Position numbers and translations under genes: made by a program. From positions 438,204-502,203 of the forward strand of contig CAUDUM010000002.1 of assembly GCA_958452575.1 (NCBI GenBank): a stretch of DNA of 64,000 nt. Direction: 5' to 3'. Source of the stretch: an uncultured Eggerthellaceae bacterium. GTDB taxonomy: Bacteria; Actinomycetota; Coriobacteriia; Coriobacteriales; Eggerthellaceae. The notes under the pieces are model-generated. The model was not told the DNA's origin, made no database searches, and saw only the letters and a list, made by a program, of their open reading frames with translations. Below, one piece after another: positions 1-9,040 of this stretch. The first letter of the stretch is position 1. Each line of letters begins with the position of its first letter.

Positions 1-994
1 TTTCCATACGCTCGATCAACGCAGCACCGTCGGGTGCGGCGTACACCAGATCCACGCAGGCGCGATCGAGCGCCACAGGATCGGTCGACGCCAAAATACC
101 GATATCGGCCATTTCGGGATCGGCGGGATGCGAGTCGCAATCGCAATCCACCGAAAGGTTGTTCATCACATTGAGGTAGCAGATGTTTCCGTCCACGCCG
201 CCGAAGTGATCGGACACGGCTTTGGCCGCCTCCGCCATCGACTCTAAGAAATCGTCTTGGGCAGGGCTTCCCCAGCTCGTGGTAGAGGCGCCCGCGCTGT
301 GGATGAGCATCTTGCCCTCGCGCGAGGCGATGCCGATGGAGCAGTTCTTCACAGCGCCACCGAAACCGCCCATCGCATGCCCTTTGAAATGGGCCAGCGA
401 AACCACCCAGTCGTAGTTGTCCAGATGGGCGCCCACCAGATCCTCGGTCAGGTGCTTGCCGCCGGCGACCGGCAGGCTCATCGGCCCGTCGGCGTCCATG
501 ATGTCCACCTCTGCGATGGCGGCGAACCCGTGATCCGCCGCAGCCTGCAGATGGCTTTCGGTGGTTCCGCGGGCGCCGCCGTAAGCGGTGTTGCATTCGA
601 CGATCGCGGCGCCGAGCCCCTGGACCAAAGGCGCGATCAGATCGGGTGCGAGGAAGTTGCGCCCACCCGGCTCGCCGGTGGAGAGCTTCGCTGCGATGTT
701 GCCCTGCGGCTCGACGCCGAGCGCGTCGAAGGCGCGCTGCAGCCCCTCGGGTGAGATGTCGCGTGTGAAGTAGACGGCGGGCGAAGCATCGCTTGATGGT
801 GTGCTAACCGCCGCATCCGACTCAACAGCGGGCGCAGCAGGTTCCGTCGCACCCTCTCGAACGGAAGCGGCGTCATCCGGCTGCAGGGCGCACGATGTCA
901 TGGCTGCGACGACCACCGCCATGCTCACGCCCGCGGCTCCGGCGATAAACTTGCGCCGATCTATGCACTGAACCGGTGTTGAAGCGTTCTCCAT
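1..994 (-). CDS. DUF362 family protein with Tat/lipoprotein-like signal (partial, runs off left edge)
   Basis: About 331 codons are visible and the C-terminus lies outside the window. The ATG at 994 is preceded by AAGGAGGGACGAGCG, a strong ribosome binding site. The N-terminus has a twin-arginine motif (DRRKFIAGAAG) followed by a hydrophobic stretch ending in TSC, so it is probably exported by Tat and possibly lipidated. The mature part shows the DUF362 signature FKGHAMGGFGGAVKNC and later a Cys-Asp-Cys-Asp segment. Members of this family often carry 4Fe-4S clusters near the C-terminus; that region is not visible here. Function is unknown; an anaerobic redox role is inferred. It is divergent from the TetR gene across an AT-rich 250-bp spacer. 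Confidence 0.85.
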   Translation of the reverse strand, partial: MENASTPVQCIDRRKFIAGAAGVSMAVVVAAMTSCALQPDDAASVREGATEPAAPAVESDAAVSTPSSDASPAVYFTRDISPEGLQRAFDALGVEPQGNIAAKLSTGEPGGRNFLAPDLIAPLVQGLGAAIVECNTAYGGARGTTESHLQAAADHGFAAIAEVDIMDADGPMSLPVAGGKHLTEDLVGAHLDNYDWVVSLAHFKGHAMGGFGGAVKNCSIGIASREGKMLIHSAGASTTSWGSPAQDDFLESMAEAAKAVSDHFGGVDGNICYLNVMNNLSVDCDCDSHPADPEMADIGILASTDPVALDRACVDLVYAAPDGAALIERME

Positions 995-1059
995 CGCTCG
1001 TCCCTCCTTGAGGCGGACGAATCCGTCTCCATCATCTTGCCGTCAGTCCTCTGCTTCAT

Positions 1060-1160
1060 CCTCAGTTGTCACTATACGTTACATTATGTTACTTGTAAAT
1101 ACTATTCGCTATTACTTTATTCCTGTATAACATCTAGTCTTATGGGGTATACTGAACGAA
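1060..1160. promoter_or_regulatory. AT-rich divergent promoter region between DUF362 and TetR genes
   Basis: This is the most AT-rich spacer at the left end. It contains a repeated GTTAC (GTTACATTATGTTAC) that could be part of a TetR-family operator, and TATACT at 1148-1153 as a possible -10 for the regulator. No clear -35 was found. Assignment is by composition and position only. Confidence 0.35.
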
Positions 1161-1248
1161 ACTTCAAGGTAGGGACATGTCGCCTCCCGACTGCCTAAGG
1201 GGCGATGGGAAGAGGCCGTGCATCCCGAGCAAACGAGAAGGACGGATC

Positions 1249-1890
1249 GTGTCGGATTTCATCAGAGCGCGCAGCAGCGCACAAAAAGAGCAGCGCATGG
1301 GAGAGATCAAACGCGCTGCCGACGAGCTGTTCCACGAGAAGAGCTACCACGAGATCACGCTCAAAAGCATCTCGGAACGCCTGGGGTGGTCGCATGCCGC
1401 GCTTTACAAATACGTGAGCACCAAGGAGGAGATCTTCCTGGAGCTGTGCGCCGACGCGCGCTGCGAGTACACGGCTTCGCTGCTGTCCGCCTATCCCGAA
1501 GGATGCTCGTATTCCCCCGACGTCCTGGCGCAGGTGTGGGCCGAGCAACTGGGCAGCCACCGCGATTATCTGGCATACAGCGACCTGCTGTTCACCATCA
1601 TCGAGACAAACGTCAGCGCTGAGCGGCTTGCCGAGTTCAAACGGGGCTATTATCAGGATCAGGACAAGCTTGCCAAGCGCTTCGGCATGAACCTGGGCAT
1701 CGCCCCCGATCGCGCCAACCAGCTGTTCAATTCCGTGCTGTTCCACGCCGTCAGCATCAACGGCTGGTGCGCAGAGAATCCTTTGGTTGCCGAAGCGATG
1801 GAAATCGCCGGACTGGATCCCTACATCCCCGACTTCAAAGAGGAGATGCGCGATTTCATCACGATGTGCCTGGGATACTATCGCCGCTAA
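1249..1890 (+). CDS. TetR/AcrR-family transcriptional regulator
   Basis: The N-terminal region (about residues 14-62) is a TetR-type helix-turn-helix, with the typical segment ISERLGWSHAALYKYVSTKE where the recognition helix leads into the YKY motif. The rest is an all-helical ligand-binding domain of the usual size (213 aa in total). The GTG at 1249 is chosen because GAGAAGGA lies 6 bases upstream and the protein then begins just before the HTH; an ATG at 1177 in the same frame has no such site. Likely targets are its own promoter, the divergent DUF362 gene or the hydrolase downstream. The ligand is unknown. Confidence 0.85.
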   Translation: MSDFIRARSSAQKEQRMGEIKRAADELFHEKSYHEITLKSISERLGWSHAALYKYVSTKEEIFLELCADARCEYTASLLSAYPEGCSYSPDVLAQVWAEQLGSHRDYLAYSDLLFTIIETNVSAERLAEFKRGYYQDQDKLAKRFGMNLGIAPDRANQLFNSVLFHAVSINGWCAENPLVAEAMEIAGLDPYIPDFKEEMRDFITMCLGYYRR

Positions 1891-2072
1891 AGCCGCGTTT
1901 GCAATCCCCGCCTCTATCCGCAGCTTGATCGTTTGCCGCCCCGCCTTCGCCGAAACGCAAGGCGAATGAAGCTTTTCCACCGGCTTATCAGGTGGGATAA
2001 TAAGAAGGTACGCGCTGCGCTCGGGCAGCCGCCCTTGCAGCGGAAGTCGTCTTCCAAGAGAAGGGATGCGCC

Positions 2073-2999
2073 ATGCTTCACGAAGTCCAGTTCCCCTCGT
2101 CCAACGGCCGCGACCAGGTCACCGGCTGGATCTACGTTCCGGCGACCGAACCCGAGGGCATTATCCAGCTCGTGCACGGATTTGGCGAGCATTCGCGCCG
2201 CTACTTCCACATGATCGTGGCGTTTATGGACGCTGGCTACATCGTCGCCGCCGACGACCACGTTGGCCACGGCGCCACCGCCATCGCCAACGGCACCTGG
2301 GGCGACTGGGGCGACGCCGGTCCACACACCATGATGGAAGACGAGAAGCTGTTCAAGGACATCGTCTGCGAGAAGTACCCCGATCTGCCCTACTACATGT
2401 TCGGCCACTCGATGGGCTCGATGATCGCGCGCGACTTCTCCACCAAGTACGGCGAGGAGCTCGACGGCGCCATCTATTGCGGCACCACCGGCATCTTCAA
2501 GAACACCCACGAAGTCCGCGCCAAGTTGGACGCCGTCATCGAGGCCGGCGGGGCGCACGACTCCGACCCGGCGTTCGTCGGCGAGCTGATGGGCTGGATG
2601 TTCTCGCGCTGCGCCGAGGGCACCAATCTGGGCAACGAGTGGATCTGCCACGATCCGTACGTGCAGAAGGACCACGCCGAAGATCCGTTCGACGCGTTCA
2701 CGCACCCCACTCACAACATCAGCCTGCGCGACTTCATCGACATGATGCTGTGCATCGAGGGCGAGGAGTGGGCCAAGAAGGTTCCCGAGGATCTGTCGAT
2801 CCTGCTTGTCGCCGGCGATCAGGATCCCGTCGGCAACTTCGGCGAGGGCGTGTACCAGGTGGCCAACTGGCTCACCGACACCGGCCACGACGTCGTCACG
2901 AAGCTGTACACCGGCTACCGCCACGAGATCCACAACTACGACGACATCAAAGACGATGTCGAGCAAACCATCATCGAATGGATCGAGATGCAGTTCTAG
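2073..2999 (+). CDS. Alpha/beta hydrolase, monoacylglycerol lipase / lysophospholipase type
   Basis: This 308-aa soluble hydrolase belongs to the serine aminopeptidase S33/Hydrolase_4 group. It has the oxyanion-region motif LVHGFGEHSRRY near residue 33, the nucleophile elbow FGHSMGSM near residue 110 (catalytic Ser), an acid candidate in VAGDQDPVG and a late His in YRHEIHNY. It probably cleaves acyl esters such as monoglycerides or lysophospholipids. A ribosome binding site (AGAAGGG) precedes the ATG. It stands alone, downstream of the TetR gene, and is followed by a strong terminator. Family is clear; substrate is inferred. Confidence 0.88.
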   Translation: MLHEVQFPSSNGRDQVTGWIYVPATEPEGIIQLVHGFGEHSRRYFHMIVAFMDAGYIVAADDHVGHGATAIANGTWGDWGDAGPHTMMEDEKLFKDIVCEKYPDLPYYMFGHSMGSMIARDFSTKYGEELDGAIYCGTTGIFKNTHEVRAKLDAVIEAGGAHDSDPAFVGELMGWMFSRCAEGTNLGNEWICHDPYVQKDHAEDPFDAFTHPTHNISLRDFIDMMLCIEGEEWAKKVPEDLSILLVAGDQDPVGNFGEGVYQVANWLTDTGHDVVTKLYTGYRHEIHNYDDIKDDVEQTIIEWIEMQF

Positions 3000-3130
3000 C
3001 CGCATAGTGAAACCGCTTGATGAGGGCGTTCGCGAAATTGCCTGATAAGTCCGTTCGACGAGACCGCTCAGCAGCGTCCCTTTCTCAAGCCGTGCTAATC
3101 GGCTGGGATCAACCCTAAGCAGCGAAGCAC

Positions 3131-3195
3131 GCCGCGCTAATCGTCCAAAACCCGTCCTTAGATGACGGAAACCGGCTGATTAGCGCGGCTTTTTT
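3131..3195 (+). terminator. Rho-independent terminator formed by GCCGCGCTAATC dyad
   Basis: GCCGCGCTAATC at 3131-3142 pairs perfectly with GATTAGCGCGGC at 3178-3189 and is followed by TTTTTT. The 12-bp stem encloses a long loop with a second possible hairpin. It ends the hydrolase transcript. The stem sequence belongs to the GCGCTAATC family seen again at 3280, 4776 and 4933. Confidence 0.75.
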
Positions 3196-3331
3196 CTTCG
3201 CCCCCTCCATCATCGCAATGTTTTCGCAGATCAATGACCTATCCTAATCTGAAGCTTGTCACTATATCAAAGAAGATCTGCGCTAATCGTTAGTTTTCCG
3301 CACTGGGAAGACGAGGTTTCGAAAAGAGGAT

Positions 3332-3419
3332 GCGAGTCGAGCATGGTAGGACCGCGAGTCGAGCATGGTAGGACCGCGAGTCGAGCATGGTAGGACCGCG
3401 AGTCGAGCATGGTAGGACC
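3332..3419 (+). repeat. Four perfect tandem copies of a 22-bp unit
   Basis: The unit GCGAGTCGAGCATGGTAGGACC is repeated four times without change and without spacers, followed by a degenerate fifth unit starting GCGTGTCAAACGCG. It lies just upstream of the nuclease-like gene. Each unit contains an ATG, so reading frames through it are artificial. It could be a regulatory array or a slippage-prone minisatellite. Confidence 0.9.
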
Positions 3420-3514
3420 GCGTGTCAAACGCGTTGGAATCGCGTGCGTCTTGCAATAGATCGAGGAGGCAACTACGAGTCGCAAACAAACAGTCGTGGC
3501 GTTACCCTACTCGC

Positions 3515-4576
3515 ATGGACGCACCCCTTTCGCACATATCGGCCGCACGGTATTGGATGGCATGCGGATCCCCGCGCATCGGCCTGCCGATCGACAATGT
3601 CGAGCCGACGGTGTTTGATGCCCCCTCTCCCCGCGTCACCGAGAACTGCAGAAAGCTAGGGTTTCTAGGAGACGAGCTCCACTTTACCGTCTCAAGCCAG
3701 CGGCAACGCCGCAAGCGAAAGGGTATTGTCGCGCACTCCTGCAGCAAACCGCTGCCAAAAGGCTCCGTCGTCACGTTGGACAACGGCATCGCCATCTGTT
3801 CGCCCGAACTTGTCTTCGTGCAAATGGGGACCGTCCTCTCCGTGCCGCAGCTCGCCTGCTTCGGGATGGCACTCTGCGGAATTTATGCCGTCGATCCCTT
3901 TCATCGCAGCCTGTCGTTTCCGGAGAGCTCGGGCAGCTGCCTCAGCGGACTTCCACGCCGCAATCAGCTGATCGCAAAAGATCGGCTCGCCTCGTTTGCA
4001 ACAGAGAACGCGAGCATCGAAGGGAGCGTGCAGGCGCGGGCGGCATTGCGACTCATGCTGGAACGCAGCCGCTCTCCTATGGAAAGCGTGACCGCCATCA
4101 TGTTGAGCGCCCCTGTCTCCAAAGGCGGTTTTGCCCTGCCCGCCCCTTTGCTCAATTGCCGCGTGAAGCTTCCCACCTGGCTTCATCGGGGAGTGCGCAC
4201 GGCGGCGGCATTCAACGAGCCCGATCCCTATGCTGAATGCGATTTCGTCTTTTCCCGCGGCAAAAAGCTAGTCCTCGTCGACTACCATGGCGAATGGTCG
4301 CATTCCGGAGAAAAGAACATCCACCATGACTCGCTTCGCTCCAATGCGTTCGCGGACATCCGGCTTCCGTATTTCACCATCACCAAGCGGCAATTCTTCG
4401 ATCTGGAGCTGTTGGAGAAGCTCGCAGCCCAGATCCAGTCACGGCTTGGAATCCGCAAGCGAATCTACGTCGACGATCCCGAAAGGCGCAGACGGCTCCT
4501 TCACGACGAGCTTTCCGCATTCGTCTCGGAGCATTCACGCAGCCCTTTGGAGTTTCTGCCGGATCGGCGCGCGTGA
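3515..4576 (+). CDS. Orphan protein with possible PD-(D/E)XK / DUF559-like nuclease C-terminus
   Basis: The protein is 353 aa from the ATG at 3515; upstream in-frame starts would read through the 22-bp repeats. The N-terminal half resembles the helix-rich N-termini of AbiEi-like proteins (SHISAARYW). The C-terminal third has the order Asp...LVLVDYHGEWSH...D..R...F, like Vsr/DUF559-type nuclease folds, with a Lys-rich basic tail. I infer a nuclease-like or restriction/abortive-infection-like role, but the catalytic pattern is imperfect. No partner gene is adjacent. Both flanks carry GCGCTAATC dyads and the downstream side carries a 31-bp tandem array, suggesting a mobile or repeat-rich locus. 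Confidence 0.6.
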   Translation: MDAPLSHISAARYWMACGSPRIGLPIDNVEPTVFDAPSPRVTENCRKLGFLGDELHFTVSSQRQRRKRKGIVAHSCSKPLPKGSVVTLDNGIAICSPELVFVQMGTVLSVPQLACFGMALCGIYAVDPFHRSLSFPESSGSCLSGLPRRNQLIAKDRLASFATENASIEGSVQARAALRLMLERSRSPMESVTAIMLSAPVSKGGFALPAPLLNCRVKLPTWLHRGVRTAAAFNEPDPYAECDFVFSRGKKLVLVDYHGEWSHSGEKNIHHDSLRSNAFADIRLPYFTITKRQFFDLELLEKLAAQIQSRLGIRKRIYVDDPERRRRLLHDELSAFVSEHSRSPLEFLPDRRA

Positions 4577-4775
4577 TCGTGCAAAGTCATCCGCAAGCCG
4601 CAAGCGTCGACGGACGCGGCGAGTGGAACCGGTGCCCGCGAGAGCTGCCAGCACGACAGCGCGATCGACACCGAAGGGCACACGAATCTCGCACTCGCAG
4701 ACCGCATGCAGCCGATGCTGACACGCATGATCATCGCAAGTCGATATCAGCAGGCATGCCAGCGAATGCGAAAAT

Positions 4776-4836
4776 GCGCTAATCGTCGATTTCCCTACAG
4801 AGGGAGGCGAAGAAGCGATGATTAGCGCGCTGTTTT
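4776..4836 (+). terminator. GCGCTAATC dyad with T-rich tail
   Basis: GCGCTAATCGTCG at 4776-4788 pairs with CGATGATTAGCGC at 4816-4828 (one G-T pair) and is followed shortly by TGTTTTT. An inner CCCT/AGGG hairpin sits in the loop. It may terminate the nuclease-like gene. The stem is nearly the same sequence as the terminator at 3131-3195. Confidence 0.6.
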
Positions 4837-4958
4837 TCGGCGATGCCTGCAGCTTTCGATTTAGCAGAAAGCATTTTCGCAGGTCAATGCAATACAAAAC
4901 GACAGCCTGCCGGAAAACCTCCTGGACGAGTTGCGCTAATCGTTCGAAAACCGCAACA

Positions 4959-5113
4959 GCATGGATAGAATCGCACGATCAGCGCAACTGCGTGGATGGA
5001 ATTGAATGATTAGCACGCCAGCATGGGTGAAATCGCGTGATCAGCGCAACTGCGTGGATGCCATCGCGTGATCAGCGTAGCTACGTGGAGGGGATCGCGC
5101 GATTAGTGCACCG
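4959..5113. repeat. Five imperfect tandem 31-bp repeats carrying GATYAGCGC
   Basis: Units begin at 4959, 4990, 5021, 5052 and 5083, each exactly 31 bp. The loose consensus is GCRTGGATG-n-AATCGCRTGAT, then YAGCGCAACT. The GATYAGCGC part is the reverse complement of the GCGCTAATC motif at 4933. There are no spacers, so this is not a CRISPR array. Nothing else is recognised between 4577 and 5174. Confidence 0.85.
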
Positions 5114-5174
5114 GCACCGCCCAGCAGTTGGGCAAACGCATCCGTTGCGGAGGATGCTCCAGCACCAGCGTCAA

Positions 5175-6497
5175 CTAGCGAGCCTCATCCTTCGAGGAGT
5201 ACGCGATGGTGAGCTCCGCCTCGTCGCGGACGTTGCGCTTGATGATGCGGAAGCACAGCAGCGCCGTCACGGGGATGGCGAGCGCGAGGATGCCACCGAA
5301 GTCGAAGCTGCATGCCGCGCCCATCGTGTCGATGATCGTGCCGGCGACGGTGGGACCGAACGCCATGCCGCAGGTCGCGCCGGCGTTGAGCCAGGTGATG
5401 GCCTCGGTCAGCCGATCGCCGGGCACCGCGCGCTCGCAGGTGGCGTTGGCGACGATGAGGAACGGCGCGTACGCGAACGCGGCGATCGTGCCTACAAGGA
5501 ACAGCGACAGCGTCGAATCGATGAGGATCATCGTCCCGTAAGCGCAGCCGATGATCACCGCGAACAGGATCAGCTGGCGGTATTGGGGCATGCGCAGGCG
5601 GATCATGCCGAACACGAAACCCATCAGCATCGAGGCGACGCCCGAGGTCATGAGGACGACGCTGGCGAACGTGGTGTTGCCGATCTCCTCCGAGAACGAC
5701 ACCGTCGATGTGTCGAACACGCCGTAGAACGCGCCGACGAACAACATCAGCACGAACAGGACACGCACAATGGAGGACGTGCGGAACACGCTTTTGCGGT
5801 GCGCGAAATCCTCATCGGCGCGAGAAGTCCCGTCGCTTTGGGCGCTTCCTTCGTGGGAAGCGGCCTCATCCCAGCCGGGTTGCGGCTCGGTCGAGCGGGA
5901 AAACATCAGCAGCACGGTGCCCGCCGCAAAGGCGACGCCGCCGAACACCATGCCCGCCGTCGGAGCGATGGTCGAGGCCAAAGCGACGGAAAGCGACGGG
6001 CTGAACATGAACCCGATGTCGTCGAGCACGCCCTCGTACGAGAACATCGTACGCATGATGGGGGCGGCGTTTCCCAGCTTGCCCGAGCGGATGAGGTACG
6101 TCCAGCGCGCGCGGGCGAGCGCCGGCGGATTCGGCGAGAAGCCCATCAGAATCGCAGCTACGAACAGCAGCCACTCCGGACCGCCGAGCGCGACGATCGC
6201 GACCATCAGGACAAGTCCCGCAAGATTGATGAACGCTGCCCATGGGACGACGCGCGATTGGCCGTACGTGTCGACCAGCTTGGAGACACGCGGCGCGACG
6301 ACGAACGTCGACAGCGCGATGACCGATGACACCAATCCCGCAACAAAGAACGAAAGTCCGGAGAGGCTGAGCATCGTCACCGTGCCGATGGTGTTCATAT
6401 ACGGGAGAAAGCGCATGAAGAAGCAGCCGATGTCGAAGGCGTACGCCTCACGCACTCTCAAGATGTCCCGGTACACGCCGGGGTTGATCGCGGACAT
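5175..6497 (-). CDS. MFS-type membrane transporter
   Basis: The 440-aa protein has about 12 hydrophobic segments, two halves and a central cytoplasmic loop (roughly residues 205-245) rich in charged residues, as in the major facilitator superfamily. The ATG at 6497 has GGAAGGAGGC upstream, so the in-frame ATG at 6545 is not used. Substrate is unknown; the size and lack of a signature suit a drug or metabolite exporter. It is a single gene; the repeats at 4959-5113 lie just past its 3' end and no clear terminator was seen there. Confidence 0.85.
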   Translation of the reverse strand: MSAINPGVYRDILRVREAYAFDIGCFFMRFLPYMNTIGTVTMLSLSGLSFFVAGLVSSVIALSTFVVAPRVSKLVDTYGQSRVVPWAAFINLAGLVLMVAIVALGGPEWLLFVAAILMGFSPNPPALARARWTYLIRSGKLGNAAPIMRTMFSYEGVLDDIGFMFSPSLSVALASTIAPTAGMVFGGVAFAAGTVLLMFSRSTEPQPGWDEAASHEGSAQSDGTSRADEDFAHRKSVFRTSSIVRVLFVLMLFVGAFYGVFDTSTVSFSEEIGNTTFASVVLMTSGVASMLMGFVFGMIRLRMPQYRQLILFAVIIGCAYGTMILIDSTLSLFLVGTIAAFAYAPFLIVANATCERAVPGDRLTEAITWLNAGATCGMAFGPTVAGTIIDTMGAACSFDFGGILALAIPVTALLCFRIIKRNVRDEAELTIAYSSKDEAR

Positions 6498-6653
6498 CGC
6501 CGCCTCCTTCCGCATCTGATCATGATGTTGCGCCTCATGCTGCAAACCCGACTATTCTACCCGCCGACGCTGCGCAAAAGAAAAGCGCCTGCCGCGAATC
6601 GGCAGACGCTTCCCCGTCATTCGGTGAGATGCGGATGAGACCAGGCGCTACGG

Positions 6654-6683
6654 GATGAGAAAAAGTGACTGTCCCTTTTTCTC
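6654..6683 (-). terminator. GAGAAAAAGGGACAGTC palindrome at the end of feoB
   Basis: Read on the minus strand, GAGAAAAAGGGAC is followed by its complement and a T-rich end directly after the feoB stop codon. It fits a terminator and is one copy of the GGGAC-GTCC palindromes seen at several intergenic sites. Confidence 0.55.
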
Positions 6684-9040
6684 TATGCCGCTCCTGCCAG
6701 CAGGCCCACGCTGTGCACGGCGAACGCCACCACCCAGGCGACGGTAAGCTGCCAGAACGCCACGCCGAGCGCCCATTTGCCGCCCAGCTCGCGCTTGACC
6801 GAGGCGAGCGCCGCAATGCAGGGCGTGTACAGCAGACAGAACACCAGCAGGCTCACCGCGGCGAGCGGCGTCAGCGCGGCCGTGATGGCGCCCACACTGC
6901 CGAACAGGATCGACAGCGTCGACACCACGCTCTCCTTGGCCATGACGCCCGTGATGAGCGCGGTCGAGATGCGCCAATCGCCAAATCCGAGCGGCGCGAA
7001 GATCGGTGCGATCCACCCGGCGATCACCGCCAGGATGCTGTTCTGCGAGTCGGACACCACATTGAGCGTGAAGTCGAACGTCTGCAGGACCCAGATGACG
7101 ATGGTCGCCACGAAGATGACGGTGAACGCGCGCTGCAAAAAGTCCTTCGCCTTGTCCCACAGAAGGCGGCCGACGTTTTTGGCGCCGGGCAGACGGTAGT
7201 TGGGCAGCTCCATCACAAACGGCACCGCCTCGCCCGAGAAGAGCGACTTGCGCAGCAGCAGCGCCACCAAGATGCCCACGACAATGCCGCCGAAATACAG
7301 ACCGACCATCACAAGCGCCCCGTTGGCGGGGAAGAACGCCGCAGTGAGGAACGCGTAGATGGGCAGCTTGGCCGAGCAGCTCATATACGGCGTGAGCAGG
7401 ATCGTCATCTTGCGGTCGCGCTCCGACGGCAGCGTGCGCGACGCCATGACGCTCGGCACCGTGCAGCCGAACCCGATGAGCATCGGCACGATGGAGCGCC
7501 CCGACAGACCGATCTTGCGCAGCAACTTGTCCATGACAAACGCCACGCGCGCCATGTAACCGGAATCCTCCAGGATCGACAGGAAGAAGAACAGCGTCAC
7601 GATGATGGGCACGAACGACACCACGCTGCCCACGCCGTTGAACACGCCGTCGATCACCAGCGATTGCAGCACCTCGTTGACCTGCGCCGCTTGCATCGCG
7701 CCTGACACCAGATCGGTGAGCCATCCGATGCCCGCATCCAGCAGCTCCTGCAGCCATGCGCCGATCACGTTGAACGTGAGCCAGAACACCAGCGCCATGA
7801 TCGCCACAAACGCGGGAATAGCGGTGAAACGTCCGGTCAGGATGCGGTCGATCTTCTGGCTGCGCACATGCTCGCGGCTCTTATGCGGCTTGACCACGGT
7901 GAGGGCGCACACGCGGTCGATAAAGCTGAAGCGCATCTCTGCGATGGCGGCGGCGCGGTCGAGCCCGCGCTCGGCCTCCATCTGACTGATGATGTGCTCG
8001 AGCGTCTCGCGCTCGTTCTGGTCGAGATCGAGCGCGTCGAGCACCAGCTGATCGCCCTCGGCAAGTTTGCTTGCGGCGAAGCGCAGCGGGATGCCGGCGC
8101 GCTCGGCATGGTCCTCGATGAGATGCATGATGCTGTGCAGGCAGCGATGCACCGCGCCGCCGTGGTCGTCCGGATCGCAGAAGTCCTGGCGCACGGGGCT
8201 TTCCTGGAACTTGGCCACATGGACGGCGTGGTCGATCAGCTCGGCGGTGCCTTCGTTGCGCGCCGCCACCAGCGGCACCACGGGGATGCCGAGCAGCTCC
8301 TCCATCTCGTTGACGCGGATGGAGCCGCCGTTGCCCGTGACCTCGTCCATCATGTTGAGCGCCAGCACCATCGGGATGCCCAGCTCCATCAGCTGCATCG
8401 TCAGATACAAGTTGCGCTCGATGTTGGTGGCGTCGACGATGTTGATGATGCCGCAAGGATGCTCGTCGAGCAGGAACGCGCGCGTGACCAGCTCCTCGCT
8501 GGTGTAGGGCGACATCGAGTAGATGCCCGGCAGATCGGTGACGAGCGTGTCGGAATGCCCCTTGATGGGGCCGTCCTTGCGGTCCACCGTGACGCCGGGA
8601 AAGTTGCCCACATGCTGGTTGGACCCGGTGAGCTGATTGAACAGCGTCGTCTTGCCGCAGTTCTGGTTGCCGGCGAGCGCGAACGTGATCGTCGTGCCGT
8701 CGGGCAGCGGCGTCTCGGTCGCCTTGTCGTGGAAGCGCGCGCCGCCCTCGCCCAAGCCGGGATGGCTGAGCGGAGCCGCGGCGCGCCGCTCCTTGCGCTC
8801 CACGCCGGCATCGCGCACGTCGGACACCTCTATCTGGGCAGCGTCGTCCAGCCTCAGCGTCAACTCGTAGCCGTGCACGCGCACTTCGACCGGATCCCCC
8901 ATCGGAGCGTGCTTGACCATGGTCACATCCGCCTGGGGGATCAGCCCCATATCCAAAAAATGCTGGCGCAGCGCGCCGTCGCCGCCAACGCGCTCAACCG
9001 TGGCGGTCTTGCCGATGGGCAGCTCTTTCAACGTCGTCAA
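6683..9040 (-). CDS. feoB: Ferrous iron transporter FeoAB fusion
   Basis: A 785-aa inner-membrane Fe(II) uptake protein. Residues 1-75 are a FeoA-like SH3 domain (LPIGKTATVERV), then a linker. From about residue 120 comes the FeoB G-domain, with Walker A GNQNCGKTT, switch region NFPGVTVDRK and DLPGIYS as G3. The C-terminal half holds the membrane permease with gate-type helices. In many bacteria FeoA and FeoB are separate genes; here they are fused. The start is TTG at 9040, with AAGGAGA seven bases upstream. It is transcribed alone, with a long 5' region to 9938 shared with the riboswitch gene. Confidence 0.95.
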   Translation of the reverse strand: MTTLKELPIGKTATVERVGGDGALRQHFLDMGLIPQADVTMVKHAPMGDPVEVRVHGYELTLRLDDAAQIEVSDVRDAGVERKERRAAAPLSHPGLGEGGARFHDKATETPLPDGTTITFALAGNQNCGKTTLFNQLTGSNQHVGNFPGVTVDRKDGPIKGHSDTLVTDLPGIYSMSPYTSEELVTRAFLLDEHPCGIINIVDATNIERNLYLTMQLMELGIPMVLALNMMDEVTGNGGSIRVNEMEELLGIPVVPLVAARNEGTAELIDHAVHVAKFQESPVRQDFCDPDDHGGAVHRCLHSIMHLIEDHAERAGIPLRFAASKLAEGDQLVLDALDLDQNERETLEHIISQMEAERGLDRAAAIAEMRFSFIDRVCALTVVKPHKSREHVRSQKIDRILTGRFTAIPAFVAIMALVFWLTFNVIGAWLQELLDAGIGWLTDLVSGAMQAAQVNEVLQSLVIDGVFNGVGSVVSFVPIIVTLFFFLSILEDSGYMARVAFVMDKLLRKIGLSGRSIVPMLIGFGCTVPSVMASRTLPSERDRKMTILLTPYMSCSAKLPIYAFLTAAFFPANGALVMVGLYFGGIVVGILVALLLRKSLFSGEAVPFVMELPNYRLPGAKNVGRLLWDKAKDFLQRAFTVIFVATIVIWVLQTFDFTLNVVSDSQNSILAVIAGWIAPIFAPLGFGDWRISTALITGVMAKESVVSTLSILFGSVGAITAALTPLAAVSLLVFCLLYTPCIAALASVKRELGGKWALGVAFWQLTVAWVVAFAVHSVGLLAGAA

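Noticed and set aside
3332..3419. CRISPR or coding repeat
   Set aside because: 22-bp units directly abut, without spacers, and the reading frames through them have no support.
4959..5113. CRISPR array
   Set aside because: The 31-bp units are contiguous without spacers and differ from each other; no cas genes nearby.
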